From positions 13,016,271-13,080,270 of the forward strand of contig OZ234499.1 in assembly GCA_965153455.1 (NCBI GenBank): a stretch of 64,000 nucleotides of DNA, in the 5' to 3' direction. The notes under the pieces are model-generated. The model searched no databases and was not told the DNA's origin. It saw nothing but the letters and a program-made list of their open reading frames with translations. Numbering within the stretch: position 1 is the first letter of the stretch; the number at the start of each line of letters is the position of its first letter. This document shows, piece by piece, positions 12,771-23,300 of this stretch. The translations under genes and the position numbers were made by a program. This DNA is from Sphagnum compactum (Eukaryota; Bryophyta; Sphagnopsida; Sphagnales).

Positions 12771-13080
12771 CAGTGTTTTTTTTAAATTTTTTAAATTTTT
12801 AATTTTTTGTGGGGTGGTAAATTTTTGCTAACAACAACGAAAAAAACAATTCTGAGAAAGAATATTCGGTTTAAAATTCTCTGTTATTTTGAAAAAAAAA
12901 TCTCCAAAAATTTAATTAAAAAAATTGCCAACAATTACTGCAATGGCCTGCCTACAATTGTGGTAATAGGGTGCTTAAGATTTTCTACATTCATCTTTTG
13001 AATATTGCCAAATTTGGCTAAATATACTTATGGATTATCACTACTTTAGCAACATCACCAAATTGAAAAAGAAAACACTG
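12771..13080. mobile_element. hAT-like MITE with perfect 8-bp target duplication
   Basis: Non-autonomous element of 310 bp. The left end is CAGTGTTTTTTTTAAA. The right end is the reverse complement of CAGTGTTTTCTTTTTC. It is flanked by identical 8-bp direct repeats GTTTTGGC at 12763-12770 and 13081-13088. An 8-bp duplication with CAGTG-type ends is the signature of the hAT superfamily. There is no coding capacity. On the minus strand it carries GGTGATGTTGCTAAAG and then TTTAGCCAAATTTGGC, the core shared with the copies at 5669-5945 and 48586-48889. The perfect duplication suggests this is the youngest copy in the window. Confidence 0.85.
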
Positions 13081-13119
13081 GTTTTGGCAGTTTAGAAAAC
13101 TAGTCACAAATTATTAGAC

Positions 13120-13250
13120 CAGTGGCCTTCTGGGTTTTTTTTCCAATTTTGTGATGTATCACATGTGGCAATCTCCATTAGATGATTTAGCCAAATTTGG
13201 CTATAAACAAAATATGAAATTTGGGCAACTTGTTTTTTGGGTTGAGGGAA
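13120..13250. mobile_element. Truncated copy of the same hAT-like MITE family
   Basis: It begins CAGTGGCCTTCTGGGTTTT and continues with AATTTTGTGATGTA, then TTTAGCCAAATTTGGCTA at about 13188-13205. That is the same order and spacing as in the 48586-48889 copy (reverse strand there). No matching right end was found, so the copy is truncated. It lies only 32 bases from the end of the intact copy at 12771-13080. Confidence 0.6.
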
Positions 13251-13528
13251 ATGCCATCTTTGTTCAAAGATGGAATCGACGGCTTTCTTGAAAGCCGTCA
13301 TTAAACATTTTTACAACTACCAATTTACATGCCCAAACGTTTCCGATGCATGTTAGAGTTAAGGTGCCTTGAGGAACTACTTTGCAACCTGATTTCTCCT
13401 CTAGAATTGTTTTGGTAATGCTAAGTGCTAAGCTAAAGATCATGTTGGTAAAGTTCATAAAAGGTGGTGCCTCTATAGTTGTATGCATCATCCTAGTAAT
13501 TGAGACATTTTGCCTTCTCAGTTCGAAC

Positions 13529-13913
13529 TAGTGTTTGCCAGATATTGAATTTTCAACTAGTTATTAAGTTGGTCATTATAAGTTTCCATCTAGTTATTGA
13601 TTTTTGATAACCGGATAATAACCTAGTTTCTTGGTATTGAATTCTCAAAATCTAATAATCTACCTTAGTAGATGACATGGTTATCATCCAGGTAGGTTAT
13701 CAATCCTAAACCTAAGCATTTTTATAATAGGAAACCGATAAAGTTAAAAAATAATTTTAATTTTAATTTCAAAAAATCTATAACTGGCAAATAACCAGCA
13801 GTTATTACCCAAAATGTTAGTAACTTAACCAGCACTGATATTTTCTTATAAAACTAACCTACCTTTTTTTTTTTTTAAATTTTAAAAAAAAATTCAATAA
13901 CATGCCAACACTG
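13529..13913. mobile_element. Second hAT-like MITE family, about 385 bp
   Basis: The left end reads TAGTGTTTGCCAGATATTGA. The right end, on the other strand, reads CAGTGTTGGCATGTTATTGA. The inverted repeat runs about 25 bases with few mismatches and extends into ATTGAATTTT on both sides. The 8-bp flanks (GTTCGAAC and GTTAAAAA) agree at 5 of 8 positions, which fits an aged hAT target duplication. The interior is AT-rich, non-coding, and contains several GGTTAT/ATAACC half-palindromes. It differs from the TAGCCAAATTTGGCTA family except for the outermost AGTGTT. Confidence 0.6.
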
Positions 13914-14744
13914 GTTAAAAAGAACCTTCAGTTCCAGTTCTCAGAACTGAATTACTAGCATGATGTATACAACCCTAACCCTTTCCCCCTCAATGCCTTA
14001 CATTCCTCAAGGAAAGCATATATCCTATGCAGCTTGGCCAAGAAACATGGCCCCACTTCCCTAGCCAAGTTGCCAATGGAGAAAAATGTCAAGCCAAGCT
14101 AAGGAGAAAGGGGATGAGGGTCAAGAAGCTCTTTGCTGCACATCCCCATGAAAAGCATTAGGGAAGTTGCAATGTCTTATAATTTTTAGAAGGTTGCAAA
14201 ATGAAACAAATGTGTTATCACCTCATTCTCAGTTGGGGAACACGGTTGTGTTAGGGAAAGCATTGACCCAAGTTGAGTGTGGAGAACCATCTTCTTCCTT
14301 CAAGACCCCAAATGAAAGAAAGCTATTGAGAAAAAAGAAGGCTATAAATCAATCTGATCCTTGGATGTTCAACTTGTAGAAGAATTGTTCAACCACTATG
14401 GAGCAACTATGTCATAATCTTTTATTTAAAAAAAATTAATCTGAGTTTATACTTTAATCATTTGTCATAAAATTCATGTATAGTCAAAAACATTTGAAAG
14501 AATGATTTTATATTGGGCATCATTGGCGGGCATGCATGCACACTTTGTGTTCGAGACTGAATTGAATTTTATTTTTGTTCCACTTTATTTAGTGCTTGCC
14601 CAAGTTGCACACCTTCATTCTCCTTACATGGTGATGCATGTTGATTTCACAGATGCATATATCCTTTCCATGCATCATTTCATTTTTGCATCATCCATGG
14701 ACTTAAAAAGTGCTACAGTGTTTTGAAGAGGATTTTCTGTTTGT

Positions 14745-14850
14745 AGCTAAAGTGATGATCATTCATTCATTGGAAGATGTAGAAAAAGTTGAAATCATTC
14801 ATTGGAAGATTGAGCCAAATCTGGCTATAAACCAAAAATAAAGTACAAAT
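14745..14850. repeat. Fragment of the TAGCCAAATTTGGCTA repeat family
   Basis: It contains GAGCCAAATCTGGCTATAAA preceded by AAAGTGATGATC and two direct copies of ATTCATTGGAAGAT. The order matches the core of the hAT-like MITEs at 12.8-13.25 kb, but no ends were found. It is probably a decayed fragment. Confidence 0.4.
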
Positions 14851-14859
14851 CTTTAATCA

Positions 14860-16630
14860 TCTTTCTATATGTTTGATCCTTCTACATAGAACTTTTGATG
14901 AGAACCAAATACAGACCATACCTTCCATGGTATTAATGTTGTATGGACCCATCTCACAAAAATTGATACCCTACTTATACCCTCCCTTTGTAAACATGTG
15001 TTTCATCTAGACATGTTATCTCTAAATCTAAATGCACTTTGAACATTGCCTTTGATAAGAGTGTTGTTCTTTACTTTTTGCCAACTACATTGCTCTAACA
15101 CTAAGAGCAAACGTCACAAAAGAGTCCATAAAACAATCTCCATTTTCCTATTGTTTACAATAGATATATAAAATCAATATGGACACATTATGGGGATCAG
15201 AATCCAAGAGAGCTATAGGAGTCATCATGGTCACAAAGAATTAAAACCTGCCTTGACATCATACTAAGTGATTCTCAAGTTAGGTATTTAAAAAATATAT
15301 TGAACCTTTCACATAATGGGTGGGTATTCATTGAACCTTATGCATAATATGTGAGAGTATTACCAAATTAATAACTGGAGAATTGGTAATTAAGGGTATT
15401 GTTTAAAGATGCCAACTGATAAGGTGGGGAGGGGGTGATTGTTTAATTTTTCAAAAAATTCAATTATATGGTGCCCTGTATGACATAAAATATATAAAGA
15501 AATTAAAAAACACTGGTTGATTGGGTATTTATTTATTTATTATTTATTTAAAAAGAAGAATGGGGCAACAGTAGTCCAACCACTTGGAAAGTTGGGACAA
15601 ACTTATAACAGTGTATTCGTGAATAGTACTAAGTGTTAGTACTCTGTGATGGGCTATCTACATTGCTAGTGTATTGCATATAAGCAAATAACTTACACAG
15701 TCCATACAATTCAACTAGAACAGCTCTTGGACAACTTCTTGCCTTTCTCATAGATTCTGGCTTCTTTAGCTTGTCATAAGTGTTTTTTATTTAGGCAAAA
15801 TTTAGTATTTTTTCCATTAAAAAAAGGGGCCTTTGATCTCTTAGGGTTATTTTAGGCTGTTGAATTGGGCCAAAATCGCGGGCAATCGATAACTTTTGAT
15901 GTGATAGGATCCATTTTGTTGAAGCCATGATGATTGATTATAGTCACTTTAGTGAAATCGTATGGTTGTCGGATGCCACAATCCGATCACGGTGTTGATC
16001 ATCTTGCATCAATTCTCCTCACCAATTGTGGCCATTGCTCCTTTGTGCTACATTGAAAGACCTCGCTTGTCATTATTGCTTTGGTGTGAATGTATGTCAT
16101 TGTTGGTTTTGCCTAATGATTTTTTTATTATTGTTAGCTTGAGCCTTGATCTTCAAGCAACACGCCAACTTGCTTGAATCTCTAGCTTCAATGGACAAGC
16201 GCTGGTGCAAAGAAGTTACAACGGCCAGCCGCCATTACCTTCAAGCTTGTTGCAAGTTGTAGTAGCTTCAACTTCAAGAGGTGAGAGTCTCTAAGGACCC
16301 AATCCCACATTGCATATAAAACTTGTGCTTCATGGTGCACACTTGTGCATTTTATTATATGCATTTCCGAAGCTTTTGCATAATGCACTCTTGTTGTGAA
16401 GAAATTATATCAATTGTGTGCAAATTTGTTATAATTTGCGATGCTTGCAAGTTTTTTGTGTGCTTGTGATTAGGGTCATAGTTTTGTCATCCTACAATCT
16501 AGGGTTCAAGGCATATTGAATTGGCTCTGGTCAATGTGTGCTTTGGTTGTTGCACATTGCACAGACAATGCCACCACTTAGGCCCTTGTTGACTTTCAAG
16601 TACTAAAAGTTTTTTTCTTTCTTTGTTCCT
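14860..16630. other. AT-rich spacer without recognised gene
   Basis: No ORF with a recognisable domain. A short TTTA-type simple repeat occurs at about 15530-15550. The DNA becomes less AT-rich from about 15840, where the left part of the decayed transposon described at 16631 may begin. Confidence 0.4.
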
Positions 16631-19100
16631 TTGGAAATTCTTTGTTCCCTAGGTGATGGTTCATCTTCGCCCTCACCTTCAACAAAAAATTTCAACATGT
16701 CTTCGAATGAAAAGATGTCTGACAACATGCATAAAGGTAAGCACCCTTTCCATTTTTCGGAAGGAACTTCAAGAGCTTCAACTTTTAGAACTATTGGAGA
16801 TGATTTGGTTCATGTTGTTGACCTCTATCAAAACCTTCATCCTAAAAAGAATTGGAAGAAAGTTTGGGAGCTTAATCAGGTGTTCCAAGATGTTTGGACT
16901 ATCGAGCTTCCTTGGGCAGAAGCAGTCATTGGTCCTTATGGTAAGATGACCCAGGTAAGATATACAATTTGCAACCAAGTAGAAAAGAGAAAAAAATTAT
17001 TAATTCTTAAACTTGATGGGTTGTGAAAACATGCAAGTTGTTGTAAAACAACATTTCCACAATTGGGGGTGGTTGTCGGTGAGTGTTACATGAGCTCGTC
17101 TAGCCAACATGTTAAGAACGAATGACGATATGTTACTTTTCATGGGCAAGCTTCTGTGGTTCAACAAATTGCAAATGGGGACCTTGTAAAAAGCAAAAGA
17201 AAGATAATGCAGTTCATCACAATCTTCCATCTGTTGAAACAAAGGCAGCCTATGACAAAGTTCAAAGGTTGTAAAGAGCTTTTTAATTTCCTCAAAGTGT
17301 TGAACAACCTTTGGAAACACTGGACTAACACTACTAGTTGGAGCATGGTTGAAGCCATGCATGATTTTATGTTTCGATTTATTCATTTGGTAGGGCAAAA
17401 GGCTCGATTCATCTCTTTTTCTTGTGATGAAATGAACATTGTAGACAATCAATCATGGATTTTGATCCATGTTTATGTTGTGAAAGGATGGAGACATTTA
17501 CTAAGTCTTTGACATTGTAGCAAATTTGAGAAGGTTCTAGTGTTGACAATTTAATAAAAGTAAAAGTGGATTATTTATTCACTTACAATGGTCTTTTAGA
17601 ATCTAATTTAGCTTCCAAATTGGTATGTTTTGGGGTAGATGGGGTGACAACCTTCCAAGGTTCAAAGACTAATGTTATTATGTAATTGAAAAAAAAACAT
17701 GCACCTTTTATGTTAAGTGTCACTATGCTACACATCAAACCAATTTGTTGTGCAAACGTTGTTTCAATTGACTTTGGTTGCAAAGTTCAAGTTGTTGTTA
17801 CAGTATATTTACAACTACTATTCACAAAGCCCTAAAACGTTTTTGGAGAGATCTAGGTTGGGTGAATTTTTGGAGCAGAAGGTGTTCAAGATTTTACGCA
17901 ATGTGAGGACATGTTGGATTTCAATGTTGTCCCCTACCAAAAGAATCTTGGCAAAGTACAAGTCCCTAATTATGCATGTGTTTGGTGAATAAGCAAATGA
18001 AAGCACATTAAGGTGGAGTACATAATCTTGTCACAACTTGTTGGATTATTAATAATCGGCCATGGAACAAACTATAAAATAACGATATGTGAAAAGGACT
18101 CAAAAAAATAATATTACATGTGATTTGATCACATTGTATGAATTTCATGAATAGATTTTGAGTTACCATAACATATTGGACTTTTGAAGTGCCAAAAACC
18201 TAGCTTCACAGTCCATATCATATGATTATGGACTCATTATATTCACTAAAATGCTTAGTTGAATGATTTATTTTGACATAAAAAATAGTGTGATGCCATT
18301 GATATAAAGGAAGACAATTTTGAAAGATTTTGAAAACCATAAATTGAGATGTACAATGAAATATGGATTTTAAAAATAAAATCCTTTATTCATTTGAATT
18401 AATGATTCAACTTCTCATTTTTCAAATGTAAATTTTTGATTCAATTATCTACAATTGATAAAGTTTAGAAGTTTTTTAAAAAAAAAAACCTTGTCATATG
18501 ACTTGTGCAATATAAATTTATTTTGCTACAATGTAAAATGAACTTTTATTTTAACACGAGTATGGATTCCACATATGCCAAAAAGTATTCCACCTTAATT
18601 TATGCTTTCACCCAAGCAGCCAACACCTCGGCGAAAAAAAACTTGAACATTCTTTACAATGTCAAGAATTTTCTAGGTTTAACTTGTATCTTACGTTTTC
18701 TTGAATGTATGTAATTTCTTTCAAAGTTTGTTCAAGCTCGAGATGTTTTCATTTGTGATTTCATTGATGTAGTTAAGGCATGTGAAGGGGATCTATATAG
18801 GATGTATGTTGTTCAGTTAAAAGTTATGGCTATAGAAATGCGATATTTCAAACTTTTTTTATTGTTACAAATGATCTTTTACACATGGCTTGGATTGTTG
18901 AACCTACTTTTGGTGTGGAATATGCAGGGTTTCGGTTTTTTTCTCACACATACATGGTTCATAAGAGAGACAATTAATAAGTTGTTTGAGTTATGTTTCC
19001 AAATTAGATTGGTTAATGTAGTAGGAGTTGTGTAACAGCAATGCAATGTTACTTCTATTGGTCTCATTCAAGAACTTGAGTAACATTTCCTAGCTCAAGA
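16631..19100 (+). pseudogene. Decayed hAT-superfamily transposase (ZNF862-like type)
   Basis: Plus-strand coding remnants in several frames, interrupted by stops and frameshifts, follow the order of a hAT-type transposase with an RNase H fold. Seen in order: an N-terminal part at 16631-17026; the segment FSCDEMNIVDNQSW at about 17417-17458, equivalent to the first catalytic region; a middle part with GVDGVTTFQGSK at about 17634; HYATHQTN at about 17729, the degraded Cys/His-His motif; TLVAKFKLLLQYIYNYYSQS and RNVRTCWISMLSPTKRILAK at 17.77-17.95 kb; and a C-terminal part around 18540-18830 with GLTCILRFLECM and RDVFICDFIDVVKACEGDLY. At least one in-frame stop follows the catalytic region (17513). 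The copy cannot encode a working transposase. The family call is by remembered similarity and moderately sure. Confidence 0.65.
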
Positions 19101-19509
19101 CATCATGAATGCCATTGGGGTGATTTACCCCAATTCTAAATGCAACTTGAAGTTGAGCACAATTTTTTGGCACAATTTTCAAATTTTAAAACACACTATT
19201 ATTTTGGGAAGCATATTGGCCCAAAACAATTGTATATCTCACCTTTGTTATATGAGGCATTGTTGGTGTAGAAGTCATTTTTTTTCAAGAATTATGCTTG
19301 CCAACTACCATGTAACCATGAAGCCTCCTATGGACTGCAATCTATGCACAAAAATTTGGACCACCTTGTCCAGCAACCAACTTCTTTCCCATCGATTATC
19401 TAAATGGCTAAATTAATTGAATTGTCTATGGCCATGGTTAGGGCAATTGACGCGCTCCCAAATCCCTAGTTAGACCTAAGATGGGTCTAAATTACTTAAA
19501 CAGCGGAAT

Positions 19510-20249
19510 TGTGAGGAACTCAGGGCACGCTCCCAGCTCGAAGCACTAAAAGGGGTAGAGGGGCATGCTGAGGCTCCGGGATGGGACTAGGAAGAGTGAC
19601 AAGCTTTAGTTACTCACTTGAATCTGCATCAAACCAACCAACAAATTGGTTAGTTCACTTTCTGGATCACCTTTAGTGCTAGGACAAGCCACGGGGAACT
19701 CTAGACTCACAAGACTCACCACGGCCCGGACTCGGGGGAAGCCACCACTTTCCCCCATATAGTATTATCTGCGTCTCTCCGCGAAGCCTACACCCAAATG
19801 GCTTTTTGTCCCAGGACTCCCAAGGAGCCAAGGAGGAGTCCCGAAACTGTCCCGGTTTGGACTCCCGGAACTTTGTGAGATTATAACTCTTTGCTCAGAC
19901 CTTCGATTGGGACAAGGTCTAAAGCAAAGTTGTAGCTCTTATCAAGAGCTTTCCAACGGTGTGCCGCACTTGACCTGCACACACCGGGTCGGGTCGATTC
20001 CTGACTTTTAATGGTCAGGAGTCAAACTACCAGTTTGACTCCCGACCCTTCTTTTGACTATAACTTGTGCTGCAGATGTCCAAATGACTCATCAAGCCCA
20101 TTTCCGACATCTACACTTCAATATCGTTTGAATGATATAAAGAATTCTTCAATGCAAGGTGTTTTGACCCCTGCAATCAAACTCTGAAGTTTCGGGAGTC
20201 CCGGAGGACTCCCAAGTCCCATTTCGGGAATGTGAGTCTCATCCTCACA
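19510..20249 (-). mobile_element. LTR-like GC-richer block, possible solo LTR
   Basis: A 740-bp block, far richer in GC than its surroundings, starts with TGTGAGGA and ends with TCCTCACA, a perfect 8-bp inverted terminus of the TG...CA type. On the minus strand its start is preceded by the purine run GAAGAAAG, like the polypurine tract just outside a 3' LTR. The inside has many copies of GACTCCC/GGGAGTC. It also has the pattern of a GGGACAAGGTCTAAAGC-like stretch followed by GAGCTTTCCAACGG, which I associate with plant gypsy LTRs or their flanks. No 5-bp target duplication was found (GGAAT versus CTTTC), and no gag-pol is nearby, so the element type is tentative. Confidence 0.4.
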
Positions 20250-22870
20250 CTTTCTTCAAAGTAGGGTTGTAACAACAATGTAGAGGATGAAAGATGTTTT
20301 TTAAATATGGGGTTTATGAAAAGTAAACTTAGGAATATATTAACAACCCATTTGAATTTGGTTGTTATAATGTTTGCCTAAAAGTTCTTTACCTTTGATA
20401 ATTTCCATTTGTTATAGCAATGAATGTTTGGAATGCTACCAAAGCCCACCACATTGTTGTAAAAGCGTAATTCATTTATAATAACAAATCTATAGACCCT
20501 AACCTTTTGTATAATATGTTCATGTGTTTTTTGCTGTGATGTTTGTATTACTTTGATTCTTTTTAATCAGATGTGTTATGTTAGTTAGAATGAGGTGTAT
20601 GCAATTTAAATTCTTTTGTAATTTGAACAAACATTTAAGTATTATCTTAATTTTGTTTTTTTGCATGCAATATCCCATTGTAATGGGCAAGGTCTTCAAG
20701 ACTGGGTTCAAGCTCTTTAGGAGATTTTACATCTATAAGTATTAGCCTATAGGTAGCTGATGTCTATTAATTTTTGCATTTTGCATATTAATTTTTGCAT
20801 CTTGTTGCCATTTTTTCCCATTGAATTGTAGTTGTTTACCAATTTGTCTACATGGAGTTCCATTTAGTAACCATTTTTCTATCTTGGACCTTACTTGGTT
20901 GTTATTTTGCATACCTCAAATTCAACGTGGTTGCTTCTGATTTTATTATTTTGGATTTGACCTTGTAGCCAATTTTCAAGCTTGCATGTTAATAACAAGC
21001 ATAGCCATTTTGATCAACCCCAAAAAATTGCAAGTTGCCAAATTGACATACTTGAACTACTTAAAAGTAGTCCCACATAGAAAAATTGAGAAAAAAAACA
21101 CTACTTGTCAGGTGTAATTTGGTGGGCAACTTTAATACCATGCAACATTCATGTGAGATATTTTAAATTACTTAGGGTTGGGAAGTTGTGAAGATCTTTA
21201 GTTTTTTCACACTAAGATCCATCAATATGCACATGTATTCTTATGACATTTCCATCAGACCTACTAATCTTTTGCATTTCATGTATGCAATAAGAAGAAG
21301 ATATGAGATCACAACTTCAGTAGACTGCTTATAACTTTTGGAAATATTTTGAACAAGTATTCTAGATAACCAATAAAAATAAGTTTGGCATCACATGCAC
21401 CAAGAGAGACCAATATCATAATCTTGATTTCAACAAAGAAGAATGACACATTGTTTGCCAACTAAACGTGGCTCAATAACTTTTCACCCACATAATGATA
21501 TCAAACTGACCTACTAAAAATACCACAACATGCAAACTATACTTGAGTTAACAAAGTGTTTCAAAGGAAAAAGATCCTTTGACCACACACAATGGCATAA
21601 TAATTAATAGCTTAATTCATAGACAAAAAGAGGAATTTAGTTTGATAAACAAAATCTGGTTTCACTAGTAGTGAAAACCCATCAAATAACATTTGTGTAT
21701 ATGCATAGTTTGGCATTAAAGAGTATAGAAGTAGACCATATTCATTTGTGTAACCCAAGGTTTGGAAAAAACAAAGAAACATTCCTAATACTACTTAGGT
21801 TTCCACTAATTTCATACTTTTAATCCAAATTTTAGTCTAGATTGGTTCTTGAAAGAATTTTTCTTTAAAGTCAATATGCAATTATACATATTTTGTCCTT
21901 GAGTTCATTGTCATTTAGTTTTGACCATTGTTACATAATAGTGGGGTTGCATCAAACATGATGATTAATGATTATATTTGGGAACATATTAGCATATGTG
22001 CATTTTGGACAATTTGATTATCAATTGTTTACCACCTAAACATCACATAGGCCTAATATGGGTTGTTTTTCATTGTAAAATTGCGATGTCATATCGTTTA
22101 AGTGTTAAAATGCGTCATACCTTCCAAGGTAGTGTGTTAAAAATGCCCCACCAACTTTCAATACCATATTATACAATAGCTTCTTTCTCAATACATGGGC
22201 ACCAAATTCAATTTTATTTAGGTGGGTAAAACAAGAAATTCATTTTCATGTACACATTAAAGTGAAGGGCATTGAAGAATGTTGATTTACATTTGTAGGA
22301 TTCTTGCTTTGGATTTCTCTTTCATTTCATTTTATTAGATGCATTGTTAGGAACAATGTTGGGATGGTAAATGTAAATACACATATATTTGTTGTGGCAA
22401 AAAAGGTAAATGTAAATCATCCCTACCAAATCTTTGGCATTTATAATCTCACCTTGATCACATGTAAATAATTTTTTACACTTACACCAGGGAGGTGTAA
22501 AAACCATTCTTTTACACTTATCTAGTCCTATGCAAATGTTTTTGGGTAGGGTAAGTGTAAATGGATTAGGTTTCGGAAAAAAAATCCAAAACTTGAGGTC
22601 CATGTGACCAAGATTGTCATTTTGAGCTGGATAAACATATGTGAATTCATTTTCCCTTCCCTACAACAAATCATGATTTATTTGACACAAAAATTTGGTT
22701 ATGAACAAAAAGTGACATTTGCCAACTTGACCAATTAGTCACCTTGGACAAGTTGATTTTGACATGTCCAATTTGACTAGGTTTTTTTTCCCAAGTTTTT
22801 TTGATTGGTCAAATGAGATTGAGAAATGAAAATATATATAATCTATTATTATTTAATCCCAAAATAACAA
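20250..22870. other. AT-rich spacer, no gene seen
   Basis: Only short ORFs with no domain. Runs such as TTTACACTTACAC recur near 22.47-22.56 kb and again at 25.25 kb, suggesting a dispersed but unclassified repeat. Confidence 0.4.
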
Positions 22871-22879
22871 TAATTTATT

Positions 22880-23005
22880 TGCCTACCTATTTAGTAGGCT
22901 AGTTAAACCATTACGATAATGGCTTAGATTATAAGTGTGAAAATTTGAACTCCTCACCTCCACATTGAGGAGTCAAGTATTTAACGATTGGACCGCCATT
23001 TTCAT
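22880..23005 (-). repeat. tRNA-like SINE candidate (minus strand)
   Basis: Read on the minus strand, ATGGCGGTCCAATCG resembles a pol III A box. About 45 bases later GAGTTCAAATTTTCAC resembles a degenerate B box (GGTTCRANTCC). Between them is a stem CTCCTCAATGTGGAGGTGAG. It resembles the plus-strand candidate at 35893-36040, and both are followed by a CCTACTAAATAGG/CCTATTTAGG tail. The boxes are degenerate and no target duplication was identified. Confidence 0.35.
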
Positions 23006-23009
23006 AAGA

Positions 23010-23300
23010 TGGAATTTTTTGTGAAAATATTTTAATGAATATGTTCAATTGTTTTACATTATTTACATACATGGATAAGTAAGGTAGCTTGGCCTAAGTA
23101 AGTACTAACCTATATTAGCCTTGCCTACTTAGGCTATATTAGGTTATACCTTGAATATATTAAGCTACCTAAGTTATACTAATATAATGCTATTTAGGTT
23201 AAGCTAATATGTCTAATATATTAATTATAATAACCTAAACACAAATAATAGGTAAATATACTAGGTATATTGTTGAGTGAAACCATGCTAATAGGAGCCA
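23010..23300. repeat. TAGG/CCTA-rich low-complexity tract
   Basis: From about 23060 to 23280 the DNA is dominated by AAGTAGG, TTAGGC, CCTAAGTA and ATTAGGTTATACC motifs in both orientations. Similar tracts occur at 36.01-36.11, 41.22-41.95, 43.68-43.76, 44.10 and 53.0-53.1 kb. Confidence 0.5.
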
